Shown here in pieces: positions 45,773 to 56,259 of a stretch of DNA of 64,000 bases. Position 1 is the stretch's first letter. The number at the start of each line of letters is the position of its first letter. This DNA comes from Ananas comosus (Eukaryota > Streptophyta > Magnoliopsida > Poales > Bromeliaceae). The position numbers and the translations under genes were made by a program. The stretch is taken from NCBI RefSeq assembly GCF_001540865.1, contig NC_033630.1:8464083-8528082 (forward strand), written 5' to 3'. The notes under the pieces are model-generated. The model saw nothing but the letters and a program-made list of their open reading frames with translations. It made no database searches and was not told the DNA's origin.

Positions 45773-46008
45773 ACATCAGCCCAATGATGCAGTTTGCACC
45801 ATTTGTCTCGTGGACTCAACTCCAAGGCACTTTTTGTGCTTTGGATATCTTTAACTTCCCAAAAGAGTATTCTCTCAACAAATAGTCGATCCTGGACGAA
45901 GTGCAACTCTCGAATTTCGAGAATTCACTTCCTTACATCCTCCCCTCCTTAAAAGGAGTTTCGTCCTCGAAACTAATTCGATTCTTTACTTTAACTTAAA
46001 TTTTTACC

Positions 46009-46572
46009 TCACTCCTCGAACAAATGAGGGTGGTGTCTTCTCATCAGATCCTCGAGTTCCCAGGTGGCCTCGCGATCATCGTGATTGCTCCACCTAACCT
46101 TCATGTAGGGAATTTCTCGATTCCTTAACTTTCGCACCTCTTGGGCGATAATCCCTACCGGAAACTCTTCATAGCTTAGGTCTCCTTGAAGTTCCAGCGG
46201 TTCATATAGCATCGCATGCTCCAGGTCATGAATATACTTGCGGAGATTGGAGACATGGAACATATTGTGTACGTCCGTGAGCTTTGGCGGCAAAGCGAGT
46301 CGATAAGCCACCGTGCCAACTCGCTCCAATATTTCATAGGGTCCAATATATCGGGGACTCAATTTTCCCCGCACTCCAAACCGCTTCACACCCCGCATCG
46401 GTGAAACCTTCAAGAATATGCGGTCACCCACCGCGAACTCTATATCTCGTCGGCGCCTATCCGCATAGCTTTGCTGTCTTGACTGCGCCGTGAGCAATCT
46501 CTTGCGAGCAAGGCGGACTTTCTTCTCCGCTTCTCGCAGAACATCGGGGCCGAACTCTGCACGCTCACCCAC
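46009..46572 (-). pseudogene. pol: Integrase C terminus with chromodomain (E4)
   Basis: 187 open codons: [60 protein letters not shown] (GPY/F module), HNMFHVSNLRKY and the chromodomain-like LRNREIPYMKVRWSNHDDRE / ATWELEDLMRRHHPHLFEE at the end. A frameshift near 46690 separates it from the integrase core. Directly downstream are the polypurine tract and 3' LTR. Confidence 0.92.
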
Positions 46573-47792
46573 ATCGCTTCAGTGTATAGGAGACCGACAC
46601 GTCCGCCCATAGAGAGCCTCGAACGGTGCCATCTCCATACTAGTATGATAACTGTTGTTGTAGGTGAACTCGGCCATAGGTAGGTGGTCACACCAATTCC
46701 CTTATAGTCGATGACACACGCTCGCAACATGTCCTCCAGAGTTTGGATGGTTCTCTCTATTTGCCCATTGGTCTGAGGATGAAATGTGGTGCTAAAGTCG
46801 AGCCGTGTGCCAAGAGCTTCCTGCAGGCTCTTCCAGAAGTGTGAAGTGAACCGGGGGTCACGATCCGACACGATTGATTTCGACACCCCATGTAGTCTCA
46901 CTATCTCGTCGAGGTATACCTATGCTAACTTGTCGCCCGACCACGTGGTGTGGATCAGCAAGAAGTGAGCCGACTTCGTCAATCGGTCCACAATTACCCA
47001 AATTACATCGTGGCCGCCCATTGAGCGAGGCAAGCCGACCACGAAGTCCATCGATATATCCTCCCATTTCCAAACGGGGATTGGTAGGCTTTGAAGCTTT
47101 CCCGCTGGAAATCGACGCTCTGTTTTCACTTGTTGGCACATTAAGCACTTCGCCACAAAGCGTCCAATATCACTTTTCATTCCCGGCCACCAGTAGTGCA
47201 TTTTTAGTCCTTGATACATCTTGGTGTCGCCCGGGTGATCAGCATACGGAGATCGGTGTGCTTCTTGTAGAATCAATTCACGAAGCGCTCCATCTTTCGG
47301 TACACACCATCGGTTTCTAAACCGAAGCGTACCATCGGCGTCTACACTGAAATCGCCGCCATGCCCTTCCTCGCTGTTTCGCCGCACCTTTTGGAGTTCG
47401 GGGTCTGCGGGTTGTAGATCTTTGATCCTCTCCAATAAGGTCGATTGGACAACGAGTGCCATCAACTGAGCTGGAGCCTCAGGAGTAACTACTTCGAGGT
47501 CCAGTCGTTTCATCTCCAGCCATAGGGGAGATTGATTGGTAACCCACATGGCAAGGTTCTCCGCTGACTTCCAACTCAGCGCATCCGCGACCACATTTGC
47601 CTTCTCGAGGTGGTAGAGGATATCAATGTTATAATCCTTTAATAGCTCCAACCACCGCCGCTGACGCATATTGAGCTCCTTCTGTGTAAACAGGTACTTC
47701 AAGCTCTTGTGGTCGGTATAGATCTCACAATAGGCACCATATAAGTAGTGCCTCCACAGTTTCCAGGCGAAAATCACCGCCGCTAACTCCAA
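46573..47792 (-). pseudogene. pol: RNase H and integrase core (E4)
   Basis: Open from 47792 to a TAG at 46920, then the same frame to about 46690. RNase [21 protein letters not shown] and [16 protein letters not shown]. Integrase: HHCC region [34 protein letters not shown] and KCLMCQQVK; catalytic triad in [25 protein letters not shown] and [14 protein letters not shown]. The integrase triad is intact; the stop and the frameshift near 46690 break the product. A one-base frameshift near 47800 separates it from RT. Confidence 0.92.
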
Positions 47793-49081
47793 ATCATGAT
47801 GGGGTAGTTCTTCTCATAGCTCTTCAGCTGACGGGATGCGTAGGTGATTACCTTCCCCTTTTGCATCAAAACACACCCCAATCCTAGATAGGAAGCATCG
47901 CTGTAGACTACGAAGTCTTCGCCCTGCACCGGTAGAGCAAGCACCGGAGTCGAAGTCAATCTTTGCTTCAACTCTTTGAAACTCCGGTCGCACTCCTCAC
48001 TCCAAACAAACTTGGTGCCTTTCTGAGTCAGGTGGGTAAGTGGAATTACTATCTTGGAAAAGCCTTCCACAAACCGCCTATAATAGCCCGCTAAGCCCAC
48101 GAAGCTTCGAACCTCCGTGACATTCGTCGGGCGCGGCCAATCCTTGATTACCTCAACTTTTCTCGGGTCTACAGAAACTCCACCTGCGAAAATTACATGC
48201 CCTAAGAAGGCGACTTCGCGGAGCAAGAAGTCACACTTCTTCAGCTTAGCATATAGCTTCTCCTCCCGAAGGACTTGAGGTACTATTCTCAAATGCTCGA
48301 CATGTTCCTCGTCACTGCGAGAATAGACCAATATGTCGTCTATGAAGACCACGACAAATCGGTCCAAATACTCTCTGAAGACACGGTTCATCAAATCCAT
48401 AAACGCCGCTGGAGCATTCGTGAGTCCAAATGGCATGACCGTGAATTCGTAGTGTCCATACCGCATGCGGAACGCGGTCTTCTGCACATCCTCCGGCTTG
48501 ATTTTCAACTGGTGATAGCCGGACTGCAAATCTATCTTCGAGTACACGCATGACCCTTGCAACTGATCGAACAGGTCATCGATTCAGGGTAGTGGGTACT
48601 TGTTCTTGATCGTGACTCTATTCAACTCTCGATAATCCACGCAGAGTCGAAACGATCCATCCTTCTTTCGTACAAACAACACCGGGGCTCCCCACGGTGA
48701 TACACTTGGCCGAATAAATTGTTTGTCGAGAAGGTCTTGCAATTGACTCCTCAACTCCTTTAGTTCCGCCGGCGCCTTTCGGTACGGCGCTTTCGAGATC
48801 GGTGCGGTACCGGGAACCAAGTCTATGACGAATTTGATCTCCCGATCCGGTGGTATCCTCGGCAACTCCGCGGGAAACACATCCGGGAACTCCCGCACCA
48901 CCGATAACTCCTCTATTGTTGGAGCTACTCGTTCCACTTCCACAACAGTCGCTAAGAATGCCGTGCAACCGCTGTTAACCAACTTTCTTGCTCTCGTCGC
49001 TGACGCCGTCGCGACGAAGCACAAGCTTTGACAAGCCTGATATGTGAACTCCTTTTGTCCTGGCTCACGGAATGTGATCAC
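47783..49081 (-). pseudogene. pol: Reverse transcriptase (E4), one in-frame stop
   Basis: Two open stretches in one frame (49081 to 48584, then 48562 to 47783) separated by TGA near 48582. Motifs in order: [100 protein letters not shown], the active site [27 protein letters not shown] and [19 protein letters not shown], then start of RNase H ([20 protein letters not shown]). Catalytic residues appear intact. This is the best-preserved gypsy RT here. Confidence 0.93.
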
Positions 49082-49393
49082 CCTACTCTTGCAGTCAATC
49101 GTTGCGTGATATTTCGAGAGCTAGTCCATGCCCAAAATGACGTCATAAGCCTCAAGCTTCTGGAGTTCTAGTGTCCGAATAGGCATCATTCAGTCACTCA
49201 CTTGTACTGGACATGACGCACACTCCGAATAAGTGTTAAACGTCAACCCAGGGCCCTCAACTCGGCACTTGTCACTCGCCTCTATGAGAATGTCATGCAT
49301 GCGTGCGAATGATCTACTTATGAATGAATGTGTGGCTCCTGTATCAAATAAAGCCCTGGAGCGAACTCCGTTAATTAAAACCATACCTGCCAC
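49082..49393 (-). pseudogene. pol: Retropepsin protease (E4)
   Basis: The active site is RALFDTGATHSFISRSFARM at about 49310-49365. Stops occur after CPVQVSD and within the downstream [14 protein letters not shown] region. It is in frame with RT. The link to gag is broken near 49500. Confidence 0.88.
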
Positions 49394-49582
49394 AAGGCGA
49401 TGCTCCTCCGCCTTCGCAGGTTCCTCAGCTTGGACCTGAGCGGCGAATACCCGTCCGCTCGGGGCCGATCACGCCATTTCAGGTTGACGCGGCATCATCA
49501 CGCGTCCCGTCGACGCGGCCGTCGGTAGAACTCCTCCATAGTGAGCCGGAATCGCCGGCGCCGATGCAATCGATGGGAGAGG

Positions 49583-50742
49583 TTAGGCTTTTCCTCCCGG
49601 GCAGTCGCAAATGAAGTGCCCCGGCTGCCCACACTTGTAGCACTTGCCTCGGCCTTGCTCACAGCGCGAGACTGGGTGGTCTCTGCCGCATACAATGCAT
49701 CGCTGCGCTCCACCGCTCTTCTGTTGAGTGCGTGGATACTTCGGGGGTTTCTTGTAACGTGCTTGTCCCCCCGAACTACCGCCGCCTTGGCGTTTCTTGC
49801 CCCTGTCCTTGGACTGGGCCAAAAGCTCACGCTTCTCCCGAACGTGGGCATCTCCATGCTCCGCCCACAGCGCTCGATCGAAGACCTTTGCAAAGGTCGC
49901 GAGCTTGAGTATTTGCACTGCCTTGTAGATTTCCGGCTGAAGTCGTCGCAAGAACCACTCGGCCCGGTCCCGGTCATCCTTTACAACGTCCGGGACACAA
50001 TCTGTAATATGGGAGAACTCTTGTTCATACTCCGCCACTGAACGGTCCCCTTGCTCTAACTTGCGGAACTTCTCCTTGAGCTTCCGCTTCAATGTGTCGG
50101 AAAAATAGTTGGCGAACATCTCCCGCTTGAATTCTCCCACAGCATTAGCGGAAGGCCGGGAAGCCGATCCCGTTTGACACGCTTCCACCACACCTTCGCC
50201 GCTTTCTCCAAGCAATGGGTGGTGAAGTACACCTTATCCCTCTCTATGGTACGCAAATCATCGAAGAGGGTTTCCACTGAGTCGATCCAAGACTCGACCA
50301 TCGCCGGCTCCACCTTCTCGCCCTCAAAAGTTGGCGGATGGAACTTGTTGAACTTGATAAGAGCCGCCAATGGGCGCTCTCCTTACACATCTTCGGCCGT
50401 CACATCGGGTGTAGCCGATCTCGATGCCGCCTGTGGTGCAATAGCTGGCGGTGGACGTGCCGTCACTCGAACCGCCGCTATGCCCTTACCCTCTGCCATT
50501 CCAGGTACATGAGTCGAGGGTGCGGGCGGACCACCGCCCTCGTTCACCGTTGCAGCCGCCGCCGCAACCTGCCGCTCCAAAAGATCCTGGAGCCGCTCGA
50601 ATCGGGTCTCCTGGCGCTGCACCACATTGGTCAGCACGGCCACTTGCGCTTGCAACCGATCCATCACGCTCGGTTCACCCTGCTCGGGCACCTCAGGAAT
50701 CGGTGCCGGAGTAGATCTACGTGTGTAGCGTCTTGGAGACAT
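49583..50742 (-). pseudogene. gag: Gag (E4), stop and frameshift
   Basis: It starts at 50742 (MSPRRYTRRSTPAPIPEVPE). A TAA at about 50383 interrupts the frame, which resumes with ALIKFNKFHPPTFEGEKVEP and HCLEKAAKVWWKRVKRDR. A frameshift near 50130 leads to a 210-codon frame (from 50215) with VAEYEQEFSHITDCVPDVVK, VFDRALWAEHGDAHVREKRE and two zinc knuckles, CIVCGRDHPVSRC and CYKCGQPGHFICDC. It is the closest relative of E2 gag at 30881. In coding sense the 5' LTR and PBS precede it. Confidence 0.9.
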
Positions 50743-51112
50743 TAGTCCCTAAAACGCAAATACTTGGTCAGTCATCTTAACCAATTACCTCGTCGAAATT
50801 ACAACATATGACGACTCAACAACAGAATCGGGCGGAAGCACACAAGCGTACTCTTTCGAGACTCTCGGTATCATGTCGTCGGCCGCCGACACAACCACCT
50901 CAAATCAAGAATTAATACCACTTGAATCCATCTCCAGTCACAACTAGAGACATATTACCAACTTCAACCCAATCGAATCAACTTCCGCCATCGCTATAGG
51001 TTCACGTTCCGCTCACGCACCTATAACCTTAGGGCTCACCAACCTAGGGTCTCCTAGGTCTTCCTATACTTTCTCTCTTTACTTGCTCTCTTTGCTCTAG
51101 TACCATACCGAC
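50743..51112 (-). other. 5' leader and primer binding site of E4
   Basis: The leader between LTR and gag. The minus strand reads TGGTACTAGAGCA at 51105-51093, close to the LTR end, a variant of the initiator-Met primer site TGGTATCAGAGCA with a TC to CT change. It is similar overall to 30510-30880 of E2. Confidence 0.75.
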
Positions 51113-51512
51113 TGTCACGCCCCGCCCCGAAACCACTACCAATTTGGCACGGTTCGGGTGCGCCGAGCTGACCGCCGAACGGACAGCACCTCCTTGTCCG
51201 CCCAAGGCTCACAACAAGAATGTGTACAAGAATTTTTCAGGAATTTAAATTCTAAACATACACATTCAACGGGGCACAAATAGTGCCAGCAACTACGAGA
51301 GCAAGTAATCCACAGGAATAACATGTAAAATAAAGAGAGTACTTTACTAACTATTACAATAGTTTTGCATCTTTTTAATTTACATCATTTTCTTTAAATG
51401 ATTACATCATTCATCCAAAATACATAGCTCTCCATATCCTCACCTACAATGAATCTCTCAAATACATAGGTGTGCTAATGCAAAAGAGGAAAGCTACTAT
51501 ACTACCACGGTC

Positions 51513-51559
51513 TCACTGATCGGGCGCGATGCCCTTGCCGCGGTCCTCTCTCGGCAGCC
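51513..51559 (-). other. Conserved LTR mini-exon, LPREDRGKGIAPDQ-stop
   Basis: Differs from the copy at 43704 at the last codon (CAG for AAA), keeping frame and stop. Confidence 0.5.
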
Positions 51560-53302
51560 CTGTACCTACCACTAGAAATAGAGTGGGGTGAGAACTATCT
51601 TCCATAGTTCCCAGTGGGCTCGGCCGCCGACTCTGCCGATCTCCCTACTAGGTCCAAGTGGGCACAAGCAACAACAGATAGATAGATAGATAGATATCTG
51701 AAAGCTGTAAACGCAATAGTAGGAAAACTATGCTACTATGCCTATAATCATGTGTAATAAATACATGCGTCATATAGTAAAGGTTTACTATCATGCTAAC
51801 AAATTCGATCCATGTTCGAATGATAATGTTCAATGACATCGTTTACTGTTCTTTTACCTAATCTGTAGTGAAGCCCTAGGGTTCGCCAATAACTCACCTT
51901 TCAATCCCAAAGTCGGGAGGGAGCTCCAAGTGCACGCAAGCCCGAGACTGTCTGCGGACCTCTATGTGGTCCGGACCTCCAAGTGGTCCTAGTCGCGCGA
52001 CACTCTGGAGTACTCGACGACAATCCCCTCCATGTGGGGATATGGATGGCTATACCACCCCAAAAGCAGACTGTGAGCTAGATCTATCCTCTACAAGTGA
52101 GGATACACTACAACTATGGTCAACAACCCAATCCAATCCTCTCCAAGTGAGGATGCCCTATAACTAGGGTCAATATCTTAATAACTCATCAACAACCTCT
52201 CCATGTGAGGGTACTTAGGTTTACTAAGATCTTTATCCACAAGGCATTTTCTAAGGGATTTACCTATCCCTAGGTCCATAAACCTCTAGTGTCAAATACA
52301 CTACATTAATGCCACTCGTTATTCTTTAACTTTTGGATGCCACTCGTTTGTTCTTTAACATTAAACACTACTTTCTATGCACCAACCCCCATCGGGTTCA
52401 TCTCTTTTCTTTCGCATCATAGGATCCACGTTCCGACCCAATCCTCACCTATCTAAGTCACCAAGCGTTCCAAGTACACTAGGTTATCAATTAGAAAGCA
52501 TAAGGAAAGGTTTTACTATGCAATCCTACAATGCAACATATGAGAGATGAGATTAAATGCAATCTAAGATATAGAAAGGAGTTCGAAAGCTTCGGGATGG
52601 CACCCCCCACCTTTAATCGATGTAGAGGCTTTAGAAATATTTCTCGGCGAACTTTACGACGAGGTCTCGGCCTTCTCAGTCCAAGACAAAGCTAAATCGG
52701 CCGTATTTCGCCGATAGCTCCAATCCCACTCGACGAATCGCGAAATCGACTTCGCCCCCGTGTTTTGTGACCTACCGATTAGGTTTACGAGGCCTCAAAT
52801 GAGATCAATCTCATACTTTACTAAAAACCCTATTTTTGGGTGCCCTAGGGTTCCCATCTTGCCATTTGCAATTTGGAACCCTAACTCTAGCTTTGATCCA
52901 CCAACAATGGTGCTAGGGGTTCATTTGACCCCATTTCCAAAGCTTAAACCCAAAAACCCTAAGTTTACAAAGCTAGGGTTTAGTAGCTTACCTCTTGAGC
53001 TACTCCAAAGGGAAGAGGAGAGGGAGATAAAGGTGTCCAAGGCCTTCCTCTTGATCTCCTTCTTCCTCTCCTTCATTTTCTTCTTCTCTTTTTCCTTCTT
53101 TTCCTTCTTGTTCTTCTTCCTTTTCTTCTTCTCTTTTTAGAGAGAGAGAGAGAGAGCAAGAGAGTGTGAGAGAGGGAAGGAGAGAAATGAGAGAATGAGA
53201 GAGGGAGTGGGCTCATAAGCCCCTCTATTGTAACAAAATCCAGTTTAGCCCCTCAACTTTTCATATCTCAACCTGCTTTCACTGGGCAGAATTCGCACGG
53301 AG

Positions 53303-53582
53303 GGACCGGCCTCCCCGACTTGGGACCGGTCCCCGAGAGCTTCCCTCGGGCACATGCGTTCGGGAACCGGTCTCTCCCCGGGAGACCGGTCCTCGGGAGA
53401 CCGGTCCTAACCTGAAAGACCGGTCCCCGAGAGCTCGATTTCCAGGACTTAGCCGAATTCCGGCATTTCTCGCTCGGACTACGTTCGGGGACCGGTCCCA
53501 CCCTGCCAGGGACCGGTTGCACCAAGCAACCCCGCTACACCCAGCCGTTGGAACCGGTCTCTCACCTCCAGAGACCGGTCCC
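53303..53582. promoter_or_regulatory. ACCGGT palindrome cluster, GACCGGTC flavour
   Basis: Same layout as 45484-45772, nine or so sites, a few differing between the two LTRs. Confidence 0.7.
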
Positions 53583-53756
53583 CGAGAGTAACATCAGCAC
53601 AATGATGCAGTTTGCACCATTTGCTCTCGTGGACTCAACTCCAAGGCATTTTTTGTGCTTTGGACATCTTTAACTTTCCCAAAGGGTATTCTCTCGACAA
53701 ATAGTCGATCTTGGATGAAGTACAACTCTCGGATTTTGAGAATTCACTTCCTTACA

Positions 53757-54330
53757 TCCTCCCCTCCTTAAAAGGAGTTTCGTCCTCGAAACTAATTGGA
53801 TTCTTTACTTTAACTTAAATTTTTACCTCGCTCCTCGAACAAATAAGGGTGGTGTCTTCTCATCAGATCCTCGAGTTCCCAGGTGGCCTCACGATCATCG
53901 TGATTGCTCCACCTAACCTTCACGTAGGAAATTTCTCGATTCCTCAACTTTCGCACCTCTCGGGCGATAATTCCTACCGGAAACTATTCATAGCTCAAGT
54001 CTCCTTGAAGTTCCGGCGGTTCATATAGCATCACATGCTCCAGGTCATGAATGTACTTGCGGAGATTGGAGACATGGAACACATTGTGTACGTCAGCGAG
54101 CTTTGGCGGCAAAGCGAGTTGATAAGCCACCGTGCCAACTCGCTCTAATATTTCATAGGGTCCAATATATCGGGGACTCAATTTTCCCCGCACTCCAAAC
54201 CGCTTCACACTCCGCATCGGTGAAACCTTCAAGAATACGCGGTCACCCACCGCAAACTCTATATCTCGTTGGCGCCTATCCGCATAGCTTTGCTGTCTTG
54301 ACTGCGCCGTGAGCAATCTTTTGCGAGCAA
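53757..54330 (-). pseudogene. pol: Second, truncated E4-type integrase C terminus
   Basis: A polypurine tract and chromodomain region (53830-53980, with a stop near 53984) are followed by an open frame to about 54330 with [40 protein letters not shown] and YEILERVGTVAYQLALPPKL. It is about 95% like 45938-46510. It is cut at ATTTGCTCGC, where a short LTR end begins. Confidence 0.88.
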
Positions 54331-54366
54331 ATGGTGACAAATTGGTATCGGTCCCGGGGTGTGACA
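54331..54366 (+). mobile_element. Outer gypsy LTR, right end
   Basis: CAAATTGGTATCGGTCCC followed by GGGGTGTGACA matches the family B LTR terminus at 30480-30509 in plus orientation. It ends exactly at the right CCTTT duplication (54367-54371), pairing with the left end at 43112. Confidence 0.7.
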
Positions 54367-54623
54367 CCTTTCCTTTTCCTTTCTCTTTATCTTTTTTGTA
54401 GCTGCGGGCGCTTTACCCTTTTTCGTTGAAAGCACTTTCGGTGTAAGTTCTTCCCAATCGAGTTTCTCAGCTTCAGATTCTTCTCCCTCATCGCCCGGCA
54501 CATACTCACTACCCTCATCGTCCGGTTGTTGCTCAACCGGTTGTTAGCCGATGAACGTTGTCGTTTGCCTCTACGACCACCACCGCCCATAAGAAAAACA
54601 AGCACGAGTAGCCAGGAATACAT
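54367..54623 (-). pseudogene. Post-pol ORF of Sirevirus II, N terminus
   Basis: From the ATG at 54623: MYSWLLVLVFL hydrophobic leader, MGGGGRRGKRQRSS basic stretch, a one-base frameshift near 54555, then acidic DEGSEYVPGDEGEESEAEKL and basic KGKAPAATKKIKRKEKER, ending at the CCTTT duplication. The order and composition match residues 1-60 of the ORF at 27157. The continuation at 43106 is offset by one base, so the frame was already broken or has since decayed. An acceptor-like TTTAACAG lies 14 bases before the ATG. Confidence 0.8.
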
Positions 54624-55205
54624 GTTTAAAAGGCACCTGTTAAACACAATAATGTATACATATTGAACATAAAAATAATTAAATTTTGATTTTAGAAGCT
54701 TTAGCAAGTTGATATGCAATATGCTAGATGATCCAAGGGCCACATAATCATGAAAATCATGGACAAATCATACAACAAAAAACAGGAAAAACACATATTT
54801 TTGAAAAAAAATTGAAAAACTAAGGTTTTGATGGTAAAAACTTAGCAAAATCAACCAAACAATCGTATTAAAGTATGGAATAATGCATGAAAATCCTGAA
54901 TAACATGTTTAGAGGTAAGAACAGGGCAAATATGGAGAGATTCAACAACATAATGAGATCAAACCTCAAAAATCTGAAAATAAAGCACAATTTTGGATTA
55001 TAAGGCAACAAAGAAATAAAATCCGAAACTCTTACCAAAAACACGTGTAAATCGATGGAGAAAAGAAGCAAAATCACCCTGGGAAAGTTAGAAGCTCGGG
55101 AGAGAAGTTTGATAGATTTGGTAAAGTAAAAAAAAAAAAAACTGCAAAACCCTTATATAGGTTCGGGCGAAGGGACTGGTCTCTCCAAGGCTGGGACCGG
55201 TCCTA
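54624..55205 (-). promoter_or_regulatory. Candidate internal promoter and leader intron, Sirevirus II
   Basis: On minus: GGGACCGGTCCC (55194-55203), a decayed partner GACCAGTCCC about 20 bases on, then a textbook TATA box CTATATAAGG (55151-55160). A leader follows to the donor-like TTTTG/GTAAGAG (about 55035), and an acceptor-like TTTAACAG (54637) precedes the ATG at 54623. The interval of about 399 nt is close to the 378 nt in Sirevirus I. The ACCGGT flavour is that of this element's own LTR. Confidence 0.55.
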
Positions 55206-56259
55206 GAGCCAAAACCCAAAAAATTAATTTAGGTTCAGAATTTTTCAAAAATTTATATAATATCCCAAAATATCCAGTACCAAAAATAATCAGTTTCCAT
55301 CCCCAATGTCTTCCAATAAAATTTCATAAATAAATTTTGAAAAATCACTTTCAAAGATATTCAATTTGTCAAAAATTGTAGAACCGAAAATCAAATAAAA
55401 TTCTTGATAAGTATCAAATAAAATTCCACACATCATGCAAGATCTAAAAATTGATTGTATTATTTTATTGTCATATTTGTTAAAAAAAAATGAATAAATA
55501 AATCTCATAATCGTGAAATTAAAATAATACCCTCAAATTGAGTTATGCACATTATTCGAGATAGGAGTGGCTCTTTGAGCATCTTTTAATTAACCACCTT
55601 ATATCGCCTAGGAGATGTATTAAACATATTATTTAGAATCTTACTATCTCCACTACATCTAATATTTATTCATTATTTATTTCACTTTTTTTTTTTTTAT
55701 AGAGATACTTTGCTCATCATGTGGTAGCTGCACACACTGACCGGACGACCGGGGTGGTAGCTCTTTCCTCCATGTGGTGGTAGTTTTCACACTCCCAGCA
55801 GGGATGTAACTCTTTCCACATCTTTTGAATTCAAGAAATTTTCATAACAATAACTGGAAAGACTCCCCCTAAATTAGTGCAACCCTCAAGTCAAAAATAT
55901 TATCGTAATTTCAAAAACAGAGAAAGAGTTATTCATCTCATAGCTAATAATCAAACAAAACAATTGCAACGTTTAAAGTTCGAATCATGAGGTGTTGAAT
56001 TTAATTCAGTATACTAAAACAGAATTTCAATGATTTGATCGTTCAAAAATTATGACAATAGAGAATAACATTGACAGTGATCAATCAAAACATAATATGA
56101 AACAATTAAAGTCATATGATAGAGCGCACAAAATCATGAAATTGATAGTGATACCATCCATGAAGATCAATCATCTCTCAAAAATAATCAGGAAAAACCA
56201 AAAACATGCACAGAAACAAAATGGAATATGCGCATGATCTATGGCCCAATAGTATGCAT
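55206..56259 (-). other. Post-pol non-coding region of Sirevirus II
   Basis: AT-rich. Homologous in part (about 55700-55990) to 25960-26230 of Sirevirus I. It includes an early CTAAATTAGTGC/AGGGGGAGT purine-rich block (55866-55880 on minus). No ORF. Confidence 0.75.

Larger units (their letters stand above)
43303..45937 (-). mobile_element. 3' LTR of gypsy element E4 (family B)
   Basis: 2635 bp, TGTCACGCCCCGCC to ACTTCCTTACA. Next to it (45938-45950) is TCCTCCCCTCCTT, a polypurine tract on minus, then minus-strand pol. It is about 95% identical by eye to 51113-53756. It carries the GACCGGTC cluster (45484-45772), CT-rich leader, a donor-like AAGAG/GTAAGC (45179), hairpin (43776-43810), an acceptor-like GTACAG and the mini-exon. 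Confidence 0.92.
51113..53756 (-). mobile_element. 5' LTR of E4, shared with a second truncated copy
   Basis: 2644 bp, TGTCACGCCCCGCC to ACTTCCTTACA. It is the 5' LTR for the internal region at 45938-51112 and at the same time is followed at 53757 by another polypurine tract and pol 3' end. The array is therefore LTR-internal-LTR-internal, as expected from recombination between elements. An ATAG/GATA microsatellite lies near 51676-51700. Confidence 0.9.
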
